Assembly: GCA_026418655.1 (NCBI GenBank)
Contig: JAOAAW010000037.1
Location: forward strand, 1-13,602
Direction of reading: 5' to 3'
Origin: a bacterium
GTDB taxonomy: Bacteria > Ratteibacteria > UBA8468 > B48-G9 > DTJG01
Length of the DNA stretch: 13,602 nt
Position numbers and translations under genes: made by a program. This document shows, one piece after another, positions 6,511 to 13,602 of this stretch (its first letter is position 1; each line of letters opens with the position of its first letter). The notes beneath the pieces were generated by a model. It was not told where the DNA came from. It saw nothing but the letters and a program-made list of their open reading frames with translations, and searched no databases.

Positions 6511-8073
6511 AACTCAACACCAATTATCATACCATTATTTATATTCTGGGGTGCTCTTGCTCTGCTCATAGGATATCTTTGGAGAAAGTTTGTTGGGGAA
6601 AGAACAATTAAAGCAGCAGAAGAAAGAGCCAGGGAAATTATCAGGGAAGCAGAAAACATTGCTCTGACAAAGAAAAAAGAACTTGATATCCAGACAAAAG
6701 AGACGCTGTACAGGCTACGCTCTGAATTTGAAAAAGAAACCAGAAACAAAAGGAAGGAACTTCAGTTTCTGGAAAGAAGACTGAATCAGAAAGAAATTCT
6801 CCTTGAAAAAAAGGCAGAATTGCTGGAAAAAAGAGAAGGAGAATTAGCAGGCAGGGAAGCACGGTTAGCTGAAAAAGAGCATGAGATACAGCAAAAAATT
6901 CAGGAACTTGACAATAAAATTGAGCAGGAAATCAAAAAACTGGAAGAAATTTCAGGTATGACAAGGGAACAGGCAAAAGAAACACTTATCAAGACAATGG
7001 AGCAGGAAGCAAGAACAAGCTCTCTGGAAATTATTCGCAAGATAGAGACCGAGGCAAGGGAGATTGGAAACAAAAAGGCCAGAGAAATACTCCTTGCTGC
7101 CATGCAGCGACTTGCATCTGAAGCAGCCACTGAAAGCACTGTCAGTGTTGTGAGTTTACCAAACGATGAAATCAAAGGCAGAATTATTGGAAGGGAAGGA
7201 AGAAATATTCGTGCATTTGAATCCGCTACAGGAGTAGATTTAATTGTTGATGATACTCCCCAGGCAATAACAATATCTTCATTCAATATCTACAGGAGAG
7301 AAATAGCGAGAATCGCTCTTGAGAAACTCATTGCTGATGGCAGGATACATCCAGGAAGGATAGAGGAAGTTGTTCAGAAGACAATTCAAGAAATGGAGGA
7401 ACAGTTGATTGAGGAAGGGAAAAACGCAGCTTTTGACCTTGGAATAGAAAATCTTCATCCTGAAATAATAAAGCTTATAGGAAAATTGAAATACAGGACA
7501 AGTTTCGGCCAGAATGTATTGCATCATGCAAAAGAATCTGCATTTCTTGCAGGTATGATCGCTTCAGAAATAGGTCTTAACCCAAAAATAGCAAAAAGGG
7601 CAGCACTTTTGCATGATATTGGAAAAGCACTTGATCAGGAAGTTGAAGGAAGTCATCCTGATATTGGAGCAGACATCCTTAAAAAGTTTGGGGAGCCGCA
7701 GGAAGTAATTGATGCAGCACTTAGCCACCATAAAGACCTTGATATTGCTTCACCTTATACAGTTATTGTACAGGTATCTGATGCGCTTTCAGCAACAAGA
7801 CCTGGAGCAAGAAGAGATACCCTTGAAAGTTATCTGCGCCGTGTTGAAGAACTTGAAAAAATCGGGGCTTCCTTCAAAGGAGTGGACCAGGCATACGCAA
7901 TATCCGCTGGAAGGGAAATCAGGGTTATTGTGAAACCAGAAGAAATCACTGACCAGCAGGCAATGCTTCTGGCAAGAGATATAGCAAGAAAGATTGAGGA
8001 AGAATTGAAATATATCGGGCAGGTCAAGGTAACAGTAATAAGAGAAAAAAGAGAAACAGAATTTGCCAGATAA
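6499..8073 (+). CDS. rny: Ribonuclease Y
   Basis: RNase Y is a membrane-anchored endoribonuclease that starts mRNA decay. The about 524-residue product has the full family layout: an N-terminal membrane helix (about 9-27, IIIPLFIFWGALALLIGY), a long charged coiled coil (about 35-200), a KH RNA-binding domain with GRIIGREGRN at 228-237, and an HD phosphodiesterase domain with H343 and the HD pair 372-373 in LLHDIGK. The C-terminal KVTVIREKR segment is also typical. The start is uncertain: the GTG at 6499 lies within the Shine-Dalgarno-like AAGGGGGTG (6493-6501), and there is no in-frame ATG near the N-terminus. The codon at the usual distance is ATT at 6508. Coordinates are given from the GTG. 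The gene lies between serA and the WecA-like gene (33-bp gap) and is probably cotranscribed with the latter. Confidence 0.96.
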   Translation: MVTINSTPIIIPLFIFWGALALLIGYLWRKFVGERTIKAAEERAREIIREAENIALTKKKELDIQTKETLYRLRSEFEKETRNKRKELQFLERRLNQKEILLEKKAELLEKREGELAGREARLAEKEHEIQQKIQELDNKIEQEIKKLEEISGMTREQAKETLIKTMEQEARTSSLEIIRKIETEAREIGNKKAREILLAAMQRLASEAATESTVSVVSLPNDEIKGRIIGREGRNIRAFESATGVDLIVDDTPQAITISSFNIYRREIARIALEKLIADGRIHPGRIEEVVQKTIQEMEEQLIEEGKNAAFDLGIENLHPEIIKLIGKLKYRTSFGQNVLHHAKESAFLAGMIASEIGLNPKIAKRAALLHDIGKALDQEVEGSHPDIGADILKKFGEPQEVIDAALSHHKDLDIASPYTVIVQVSDALSATRPGARRDTLESYLRRVEELEKIGASFKGVDQAYAISAGREIRVIVKPEEITDQQAMLLARDIARKIEEELKYIGQVKVTVIREKRETEFAR

Positions 8074-8106
8074 TGCCAGGGTAATGGAGAAATAAGGTCA
8101 GAATAT

Positions 8107-9171
8107 ATGTGGGAAACAGTTTATGTGTGTGTATTTCTGGTTTCCATGAGTTTTTCATTGTTGCTGGTGCCGGTGGCAAAAAAATTTGCCATTATTTTTG
8201 ATATACTTGACCATCCTTCACCCAGAAAGATACATAATCTACCAACACCACTTACAGGCGGAATAGCTCTGTATTTTTCAATTCTTGCCACAATTATTGC
8301 TGGATTAATTGCAGGAAGATTACTGCCAGAATTTTTTACCATCTATTACAGTGGTATATCTTCTGTGCTTCTAAAATTAACGATTTTTCTCACCACATCA
8401 GCAATTGTTGTTATAGCAGGCTTCATTGATGATATTTATCATCTCAAGCCACCTGTGAAACTTGGTTTCCAGATAATGTGTGGAATTATAACTTTTCTTG
8501 CAGGAATAAAAATTTCACTATTTTCTTCCAGTGTTATACTCCATCTTTTTTTTACAATTGGCTGGATAGTCGTATGTATGAACAGTTTCAATCTTCTTGA
8601 CCATACAAACGGTCTTGCAGCTGGTGTTGCATTTATTGCAGGTACCATATTTTTCATCACAGCTGCAATAAACGGGCAGTTATTTATAGCGACACTTCTT
8701 GCCTGTTTTCTCGGTGGTGTTCTTGGCTTTCTGAAATATAATTTTCCTGATGGAAAGATATTTCTTGGAGAATGCGGAAGCAGTTTTTTAGGCTATTTTC
8801 TGGGATGCCTTGCTATCATGGGAACATATTACAGGTATCAGCCACATCAAAGTTTTCTTCCTGCACTCAGCCCACTGTTGATATTTTCTCTTCCTTTTTT
8901 TGATACACTGAATGTTATCTATATCAGATTTAAAAATAAAAAACCAATTTTTCAGGCTGACACCAATCATATCTCACACCGTCTGGTTCGCCTTGGCATG
9001 AGTCAAAACCAAGCTGTCGGTTTCTGTTATCTATTAACACTTGCAACCGGGCTTGGGGCGTTACTTTTATCCAAAGTTAATCTTGCGGGAGGGCTGGTGA
9101 TCTTTATTGAGACAATTTTGATTCTAATGTGTGTTGCCATTCTTGAAAGTACAGGAAGAAAAAATGGCTGA
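8107..9171 (+). CDS. MraY/WecA/TagO-family phosphoglycosyltransferase
   Basis: This 354-residue integral membrane protein (about ten helices) belongs to the family that moves a sugar-1-phosphate from a UDP-sugar to undecaprenyl phosphate, starting O-antigen, teichoic acid or other glycan synthesis. Motifs: RKIHNLPTPLTGG from 40, the Asp pair 108-109 in FIDDIYHLKPPVKLGFQ, NLLDHTNGLAAG from 162, FLGECGSSFLG from 219, and a loop NHISHRLVRLG from 287 (compare HIHHRL in WecA). It is closer to WecA/TagO than to MraY, and HxSHRL is a variant I associate with PVC-type members. Two acidic positions differ from the usual NLxDGxDG and GDxGS: N168 and E222. Either the active site tolerates them or activity is altered. 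It overlaps pyrF by 8 bp. The acceptor and sugar cannot be told. Confidence 0.9.
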   Translation: MWETVYVCVFLVSMSFSLLLVPVAKKFAIIFDILDHPSPRKIHNLPTPLTGGIALYFSILATIIAGLIAGRLLPEFFTIYYSGISSVLLKLTIFLTTSAIVVIAGFIDDIYHLKPPVKLGFQIMCGIITFLAGIKISLFSSSVILHLFFTIGWIVVCMNSFNLLDHTNGLAAGVAFIAGTIFFITAAINGQLFIATLLACFLGGVLGFLKYNFPDGKIFLGECGSSFLGYFLGCLAIMGTYYRYQPHQSFLPALSPLLIFSLPFFDTLNVIYIRFKNKKPIFQADTNHISHRLVRLGMSQNQAVGFCYLLTLATGLGALLLSKVNLAGGLVIFIETILILMCVAILESTGRKNG

Positions 9172-9877
9172 ACTCATTGTCAGTCTTGATATCAACAACA
9201 GAAAAGACATTGAAAAACTGATAGAGATGCTTGGCTCATCAGTTGAACATTATAAAATCGGACCTGTTCCATTGCTGACTTTCGGCACAGAAATTATGGA
9301 ATTTTTGTCAAATAAAAAAAAGAAGATATTCCTTGACCTAAAGTTTTTTGATATTCCAAACACTGTTGAAAATGCGGTTTATAGTGCGTGTAAATTAAAC
9401 CCTCATTTACTGACAGTGCATACCCTTGGTGGGAAAAATATGCTGAAGGCAGCAATTTCTGGCAGAAACAGAGCAGGTGGTGACACCAAAATCATAGGGG
9501 TTACATTGCTCACATCTTTCTCACAGGAAGACCTCGAAAATATTGGAATCAAAGGCAATATCGATGAATGCATTCTGCAACTTGCGGAAATATCTTTTGA
9601 ATGCGGATTGGATGGAATTGTATGCTCTGCCAGAGAACTTGAATTTTTGAGAAAAAAATTTCCATCTGATTTTTTAATGGTGTGTCCTGGCATCAGGCCA
9701 GGCGGCAACAGATTTGATGACCAGAAAAGAAGTGCTACAGTCAGTCAGGCAGTAAGAAATGGTGCAGATTATCTTGTCATAGGAAGACCAATCATAGAAA
9801 GTGAAAACCCGGTGGCGGTTGTCAGTCAGATTAAAACAGAAATAAAGGAAAATGAGCCGAAAAGAGAGAATCCTTGA
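9164..9877 (+). CDS. pyrF: Orotidine 5'-phosphate decarboxylase
   Basis: The 237-residue cytoplasmic enzyme converts OMP to UMP, the last step of de novo pyrimidine synthesis (EC 4.1.1.23). It shows the (beta/alpha)8 barrel motifs of the family: VSLDIN with D9, K31 in YKIGP, the catalytic DLKFFD (D58, K60, D63; Phe where many have His) followed by IPNTV, the PGIRPGG phosphate loop at 175-181, and IGRPI at 206-210. Length is typical. I chose ATG 9164 over the in-frame GTG at 9131: the protein family begins at about this point, GGAAG lies about 7 bases upstream, and the 8-bp overlap with the preceding gene suggests translational coupling. UMP from this enzyme feeds the UDP-sugars used by its upstream neighbour. 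No other pyr gene is nearby. Confidence 0.95.
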   Translation: MAELIVSLDINNRKDIEKLIEMLGSSVEHYKIGPVPLLTFGTEIMEFLSNKKKKIFLDLKFFDIPNTVENAVYSACKLNPHLLTVHTLGGKNMLKAAISGRNRAGGDTKIIGVTLLTSFSQEDLENIGIKGNIDECILQLAEISFECGLDGIVCSARELEFLRKKFPSDFLMVCPGIRPGGNRFDDQKRSATVSQAVRNGADYLVIGRPIIESENPVAVVSQIKTEIKENEPKRENP

Positions 9878-10934
9878 AATTGACCTGGAAGCCATAGAAC
9901 ACAATGTAAAAACTCTTAAGAAATTTACAGGAAGAAAACTTCTGGCATGTGTAAAATGCAATGGATATGGAACCGGCGCTACACCTGTAAGCAAGAAAAT
10001 TGAAAAACATATAGATTGGTTTGGTGTGGCAACTCTTGAAGAAGCAATTGCACTGCGAAAATCAGGAATAAAAAAACCAATTCTTGTACTCGGACCCACT
10101 TTTGCAAAAGAAGTCAGAAAGGCAATAGAGTATAACATTTCCCTTACAGCTGCAAGCATGGAATTCATAAGAGAAGTCAAAACAGCAAATCTTTCTGTCC
10201 ATATTAAGGTTGATACAGGCATGGGTAGAATTGGCATCTTACCGGAACAACTGTACCAGGCAGTGGAAATAATGAAAAATTCAAAGGTAAAGATTGAAGG
10301 GATCTTTTCCCATTTTTCAGATTCCGAAAATCCGGATAGAAAATTTGCTCTCAAACAGATAGAAATTTTTGAAAAAGCCCTTGCCGCAATACCTTCAAGA
10401 TTGAAAGGTATTACACATATTGCCAATTCTGGTGGAATTGTTAATGTCCCTGAAAGTATCAAAAATTTTCAAATGGTAAGAACAGGCCTGCTACTTTTTG
10501 GAGTGTATCCGACATTATTCTTGCGTATTTTCAAAAGTATCCCTGGACTGCGATATGCCCTGCGAGGAAAAGCTCGCATCCTTCTAATAAGAGAAGTGGA
10601 AGCTGGAACAAAAATCAGTTATGGCGGTGTGTATGAATGTCCATACAAAACAAAAATCGCAATTGCAGGGATTGGTTATGGTGACGGACTGAGAAGGGGA
10701 CTTTCCAATAAATTTTTTATCAAGCATAATAAAGAGCTTTTTCCAATAAGAGGAAGAATATGTATGGACCAGACAATTATTGAAGTGGATGACACCATAA
10801 AAGAGGGTGCAGAAATTATCTTTCTTGACGAGCAACTATCCATTGAAAACATGGCTGAAATTTGTAAAACAGTACCGCAAGAAATTATGACAGGTTTTGG
10901 TGTATCAAGATTAAAAAAGGTTTACCATGAGTAA
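9852..10934 (+). CDS. alr: Alanine racemase
   Basis: The 360-residue PLP enzyme interconverts L- and D-alanine (EC 5.1.1.1), supplying D-alanine for peptidoglycan. The PLP lysine is K35 in CVKCNGYGTG (commonly VKANAYGHG). The second catalytic base is Y257 in ISYGGVY. VDTGMGRIG (120-128), HIANSGG (189-195), GIGYGDG (273-279) and CMDQT (304-308) complete the N-terminal barrel and C-terminal beta domain. Cys and Gly replace two Ala in the PLP motif, which is unusual but does not touch the lysine. It overlaps pyrF by 26 bp and the next gene by 8 bp, so translation is probably coupled; AAGGA lies just before the ATG. Its presence supports a peptidoglycan-making cell. Confidence 0.95.
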   Translation: MSRKERILEIDLEAIEHNVKTLKKFTGRKLLACVKCNGYGTGATPVSKKIEKHIDWFGVATLEEAIALRKSGIKKPILVLGPTFAKEVRKAIEYNISLTAASMEFIREVKTANLSVHIKVDTGMGRIGILPEQLYQAVEIMKNSKVKIEGIFSHFSDSENPDRKFALKQIEIFEKALAAIPSRLKGITHIANSGGIVNVPESIKNFQMVRTGLLLFGVYPTLFLRIFKSIPGLRYALRGKARILLIREVEAGTKISYGGVYECPYKTKIAIAGIGYGDGLRRGLSNKFFIKHNKELFPIRGRICMDQTIIEVDDTIKEGAEIIFLDEQLSIENMAEICKTVPQEIMTGFGVSRLKKVYHE

Positions 10935-11718
10935 GCAAATTGAAAAATCCTTGAAAGAAATAAACCTGTATCTTGAAAAATGTTTGAAGCCCACTGGCGG
11001 TATGGCAAAAAACCTTGATAAGGCAATGCATTATGCTGTTTTCCCGGGTGGCAAGAGAATAAGGCCATTACTTGTTATGGCTGTGGCAAGGATTATTGGA
11101 GTTTCTCCAAAAAAAATCCTGCCATCAGCATGCGGGATTGAACTTATTCATTGTTTTTCACTTGTTCATGATGACCTTCCCTGCATGGACAATGATGATT
11201 TCAGAAGAGGTAAACCAACATGTCATAAAAAATTCGGACAGGCACAGGCACTTCTTGCAGGAGATGGACTTTTGTGTCTTGGGATAAGAGAGATTGCAAA
11301 ATGTGGTGTTCCTGAAGCAGTCATAAGAACCTGCGATGCACTTGGTCCAGATGGTATGGCAGGTGGACAATCCCTTGATATGATTTTTAAAAACAAAAAG
11401 ATACCCCAAAAAACGAAAAGATGGATAGATAGAAAAAAAACTGGAGAATTATTCTCACTCTGTTTTGAAATACCTGCGATTGTTGGAAAATTTGATAGGA
11501 GAAAAACAGAAAAATTTAGAAAAATTGGTACGCTTTTCGGACAGGCATTCCAGATGCTTGATGACCTGAAAGATGAAGAAGGTGATAGGAAAAAGCTTGA
11601 GTCAGGATTAAAAAAAATAACAAACTGTCTGTTGAAAGAAATCAAAAAGTTTGGTAAAAAAGCAGACATGCTTGAAAACCTTGTTAGAAACATTTTCGGC
11701 AGTTTTGTTGAAATTTGA
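10927..11718 (+). CDS. Short polyprenyl diphosphate synthase (IspA-like)
   Basis: This 263-residue enzyme is of the trans-isoprenyl diphosphate synthase family, which condenses IPP with allylic diphosphates (farnesyl or geranylgeranyl products). Motifs: GGKRIRPLL from about 41, the first Asp-rich motif DDLPCMD (79-85, the two-residue-insert bacterial form) with RRG following, GMAGGQSLDM (about 139-148), a KTG element (about 165-167), and the second Asp-rich motif in FQMLDDLKD. The residue five before the first motif is Phe, which in related enzymes goes with short (C15) products. The protein is about 35 residues shorter than E. coli IspA. The segment after the second Asp motif that normally carries LGK...GKxTYP is absent: EEGD runs straight into the final Lys-rich helices. 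Activity or chain length may therefore differ. It overlaps alr by 8 bp. Confidence 0.88.
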   Translation: MSKQIEKSLKEINLYLEKCLKPTGGMAKNLDKAMHYAVFPGGKRIRPLLVMAVARIIGVSPKKILPSACGIELIHCFSLVHDDLPCMDNDDFRRGKPTCHKKFGQAQALLAGDGLLCLGIREIAKCGVPEAVIRTCDALGPDGMAGGQSLDMIFKNKKIPQKTKRWIDRKKTGELFSLCFEIPAIVGKFDRRKTEKFRKIGTLFGQAFQMLDDLKDEEGDRKKLESGLKKITNCLLKEIKKFGKKADMLENLVRNIFGSFVEI

Positions 11719-11732
11719 AACTATGATAGAAT
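11705..11732 (+). promoter_or_regulatory. Possible weak promoter of the ABC exporter genes
   Basis: TTGTTG (11705-11710), 16 bases, and TAGAAT (11727-11732) straddle the end of the polyprenyl synthase gene. The -35 is poor (TTG only). It is followed by an excellent ribosome site, GAGGAGG (11746-11752). No terminator separates the exporter genes from the upstream run, so read-through is also possible. Confidence 0.3.
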
Positions 11733-11756
11733 AGACATAAATTTTGAGGAGGAATT

Positions 11757-12527
11757 ATGGCAATAATAGAAACAAAAGAACTCACCAAACACTACATTCT
11801 CGGGAAAAAAAAGATTGTTGTGGGTCTTGAGAAGGTAAACCTTGAAGTAAACCAGGGAGAGATATTCGGAATTCTTGGACCCAATGGTTCTGGAAAAACC
11901 ACCTGTCTGAAGTTATTGCTGGGAATTTTGTTTCCAACATCAGGTCAGGCCTATATTATGGGAAAACCACCCTATGACGTTGAGATGAAACAGCATGTCG
12001 GCTTTTTACCTGAAAATCCGTATTATTATGATTATCTGACAGGACCTGAACTGCTGCAATTTTATGCAAGTTTGTTTGGTATTGACTCTGATACATCTAA
12101 GAAAAGGATAGATGAACTTTTGGAACTTGTTGAATTGCATAATGTCAGAAGGCTTCATCTACGGCATTATTCAAAAGGAATGCTTGAAAGAATTGGACTG
12201 GCAGCAAGTTTAATAAATGACCCCGAGATTTTAATTCTTGATGAACCCACAACCGGACTTGACCCTATCGGCTGCAGAGATACAAGGAATCTTTTGCTGA
12301 AGCTTAAAGAACAGGGAAAAACGATTCTGCTGTCAAGTCATTTCCTCTCTGAAGTTGAAAGGGTCTGTGACAGGATTGCAATCTTTCACAGGGGGTACCT
12401 TCTTGCAACCGGTACCCTTGATGGATTGAACAAACAGTATCAGGCAGAAAATCTTGAAGATCTTTTTGTAAAAACAATCTGCACATTTGATAATCAACAG
12501 GCTGTAAAAACAGGAGAAGCAACATGA
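11757..12527 (+). CDS. ABC transporter ATP-binding protein
   Basis: The 256-residue cytoplasmic ATPase powers an ABC-2-type exporter with the permease encoded next. It has Walker A GPNGSGKT (41-48), a Q-loop region reading GFLPENPY (Glu in place of Gln, usual for this drug/polysaccharide-exporter-like group), a signature YSKGM (138-142, variant of LSGGQ), Walker B ILILDEP (158-164), the D-loop GLD, and switch His H195 in LLSSH. Length and architecture match the CcmA/NosF-like ATPases. The C-terminal 25 residues (ENLEDLFVKT and on) are the usual short tail. The ribosome site GAGGAGG is strong. Its ATG is 39 bases after the preceding stop, and it overlaps the permease gene by 4 bp (ATGA), so the two are coupled. 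The substrate is unknown. Confidence 0.93.
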   Translation: MAIIETKELTKHYILGKKKIVVGLEKVNLEVNQGEIFGILGPNGSGKTTCLKLLLGILFPTSGQAYIMGKPPYDVEMKQHVGFLPENPYYYDYLTGPELLQFYASLFGIDSDTSKKRIDELLELVELHNVRRLHLRHYSKGMLERIGLAASLINDPEILILDEPTTGLDPIGCRDTRNLLLKLKEQGKTILLSSHFLSEVERVCDRIAIFHRGYLLATGTLDGLNKQYQAENLEDLFVKTICTFDNQQAVKTGEAT

Positions 12528-13288
12528 AAAAGATGTGGCTTATAGGTCTTAACACTTTCAGGGAATCTATCAGGAAGAAAACTCTTTATATCATTCTTAT
12601 TTTTGCCTTGATTGTTATCGGTGCTTCAAAACTTTTTTCCTTTCTTACAGCAGAAGAAGAATTAAAGATGATTAAGGACGTCAGTTTCTCAGCCATTGAG
12701 TTTTTTGGAGCGCTCATTGCAATCTTTGGCTCACTTTATGCTCTTTCAGGGGAAATAGAACGTCGCACCATCTACACACTTCTAACAAAACCAATAAGGC
12801 GTTCTGACTTTGTAATTGGTAAATTTTTCGGTGTTTCAATGATTATTTTTGTAAATTTCATTCTTGCATCAGCATTTTTTATAGGACTTCTCATCTTCAA
12901 AAAAAGCCCGCCTGATATCCAGGTCTTCAAAACCCTGCTTTTAATATTCTTTGAGCTTATTCTGATAGGAAGTATTACATTAGCCCTCGGTACATTTACC
13001 TCTGATGCCTTCAATATCATCTGCTCTTTCTTCCTTTACATTGTCGGTCATCTTACCTCTTATGGAAAAGAATTGATTGAAAGAATGGAAAGTGTTGTTA
13101 TGAGAGGATTGACGGACATGTTATACACATTGGTTCCAAATTATGAAAATTTTAATATCAGGGACAAGATAGTTGTTGGTCTTGATGTTAGCTGGAGTTA
13201 TGTTGGCTGGACAATTCTGTATGGGATTTTGTATCTTTGCATTGCTCTTGAGATAGCACTCTACTTTTTTGAGAAAAGGGAAATATGA
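12524..13288 (+). CDS. ABC-2-type exporter permease
   Basis: The 254-residue inner-membrane protein has six predicted helices: about 21-41, 58-77, 101-125, 138-160, 162-176 and 226-247. It opens with a cytoplasmic NTFRESIRKK segment typical of ABC-2/NosY-like permeases. Between helices 2 and 3 is the cytoplasmic ERRTIYTLLTKPIRRSDFV motif, characteristic of these permeases and likely to contact the ATPase. The periplasmic stretch between helices 5 and 6 includes LVPNYENFNIRDKIV, a feature I recognise from PVC-type members. It is translationally coupled both to the upstream ATPase (4-bp overlap) and to the downstream anchored protein (4-bp overlap). The substrate cannot be read from the sequence. 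Confidence 0.9.
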   Translation: MKKMWLIGLNTFRESIRKKTLYIILIFALIVIGASKLFSFLTAEEELKMIKDVSFSAIEFFGALIAIFGSLYALSGEIERRTIYTLLTKPIRRSDFVIGKFFGVSMIIFVNFILASAFFIGLLIFKKSPPDIQVFKTLLLIFFELILIGSITLALGTFTSDAFNIICSFFLYIVGHLTSYGKELIERMESVVMRGLTDMLYTLVPNYENFNIRDKIVVGLDVSWSYVGWTILYGILYLCIALEIALYFFEKREI

Positions 13289-13602
13289 GAAAAAAAGGCT
13301 ACAGATATTTTCTTATCATTATTGTTTTGTTTGTTGGGATTCACCTTGTTCAGGTTCAAATTGACTACAGGAAAAAACTTGAAAATCTTGAAAGTGCTCT
13401 GGTTCTGATGCCTGGACAGATGGCTGGAAGTCTGGTTTTAGGCGGCTTTAAAGGTCTTGCCGCAGATCTACTGTGGCTGCAGATGGAATCATACTGGCAC
13501 AGTGGACAGCATTTCAAAATACTTCCAATGCTTGAAGCAATCGCATGGCTTCAACCAAGCTATATCCTTGTCTGGACAATAGGCGGCTGGCATATGGCAT
13601 AT
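13285..13602 (+). CDS. Membrane-anchored protein of unknown function, 3' end outside window
   Basis: The first 106 residues are visible; the frame stays open to the window end. The product begins with a short basic stretch and one hydrophobic helix (about 8-24), which suggests an inner-membrane anchor with the rest in the periplasm. Then come LGGFKGLAADLLWL (about 52-65), a helix-turn-helix-like stretch through HSGQHFKILPMLEAIAWLQP, and GGWHMAY at the cut. From memory this pattern (LGGFRG-A-D-LW, then a helical region with a W-MAY motif) recurs in TPR-like proteins of PVC bacteria encoded beside ABC exporters. That link is recall, not a search result. The start ATG overlaps the permease stop (ATGA), so it is probably a third component or accessory of the exporter. 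No enzymatic motif is seen. Confidence 0.75.
   Translation, partial: MRKKGYRYFLIIIVLFVGIHLVQVQIDYRKKLENLESALVLMPGQMAGSLVLGGFKGLAADLLWLQMESYWHSGQHFKILPMLEAIAWLQPSYILVWTIGGWHMAY

Noticed and set aside
9131..9163. GTG at 9131 as start of pyrF
   Set aside because: It would add 11 residues not expected for the family and overlap the upstream gene by 41 bp; ATG 9164 has a ribosome site.
9674..10462. Long antisense open frame opposite pyrF/alr (262 codons)
   Set aside because: Low-complexity Ser/Phe/Ile-rich translation antisense to two well-identified enzymes; a by-product of AT-rich codon use.
11223..11693. Antisense open frame opposite the polyprenyl synthase
   Set aside because: Phe/Ser-rich shadow of a recognisable gene, without ribosome site or motif.
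10927..11718. Calling the polyprenyl synthase a pseudogene because it is short
   Set aside because: Frame intact, both Asp-rich motifs present, overlap with alr preserved; a short variant is more likely than decay.
1..13602. CRISPR arrays, tRNA/rRNA, insertion sequences, phage or defence genes
   Set aside because: No regularly spaced repeats, tRNA-like cloverleaf, transposase or integrase motif, or terminal inverted repeats were seen on either strand.

Overview
The window is an ordinary-looking stretch of a low-GC (roughly 40%) bacterial chromosome. It holds two complete plus-strand operons or parts of operons, two minus-strand genes, and partial genes at both edges. Several traits point to the PVC superphylum or a neighbour (Omnitrophota, Ratteibacteria or Lentisphaerae-like): tandem pseudopilins of the 'H-X9-DG' kind, a MraY/WecA-family transferase with an HISHRL motif, a GTP-dependent PEP carboxykinase, and an ABC exporter next to a membrane-anchored protein with an 'LGGFKGLAADLLW' signature. 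That placement is inference from protein style; there is no rRNA or other marker here to prove it.

Layout. 1-262: 3' end of a ferritin-like (Dps/bacterioferritin-type) gene on the plus strand. 298-2067: pckG on the minus strand, converging on the ferritin gene; both appear to share a bidirectional hairpin terminator at 279-316. 2068-2246: a divergent promoter region. 2247-3660: two tandem type II secretion/type IV pilus-like pseudopilin genes, ended by a second bidirectional hairpin at 3690-3719. 3689-4666: a minus-strand DUF523-DUF1722 fusion protein (TudS/YbgA type). 4758-4785: a strong sigma70-like promoter that starts a long plus-strand gene run. That run is serA, rny, a WecA/MraY-family phosphoglycosyltransferase, pyrF, alr, and a short polyprenyl diphosphate synthase, then an ABC ATPase, an ABC permease and the start of an anchored protein of unknown function, cut at the window end.

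How the genes fit together. From 8107 to 11718 the genes are tightly packed, with overlaps of 8 to 14 bp. Their common theme is cell envelope precursor supply: isoprenoid carrier (polyprenyl synthase), first lipid-linked sugar (WecA-like), and D-alanine (alr), with pyrF supplying the UMP from which UDP-sugars derive. serA and RNase Y sit upstream as central metabolism and mRNA decay. The last three genes form a separate translationally coupled ABC exporter module.

No mobile element, CRISPR array, tRNA, rRNA or defence system is visible. The points most worth a second look are: the missing canonical start codon of rny (an ATT sits at the ideal distance from its Shine-Dalgarno); the replaced acidic residues in the WecA-like enzyme; the missing post-DDxxD segment in the polyprenyl synthase; and the exporter plus anchored-protein module, whose function is unknown.
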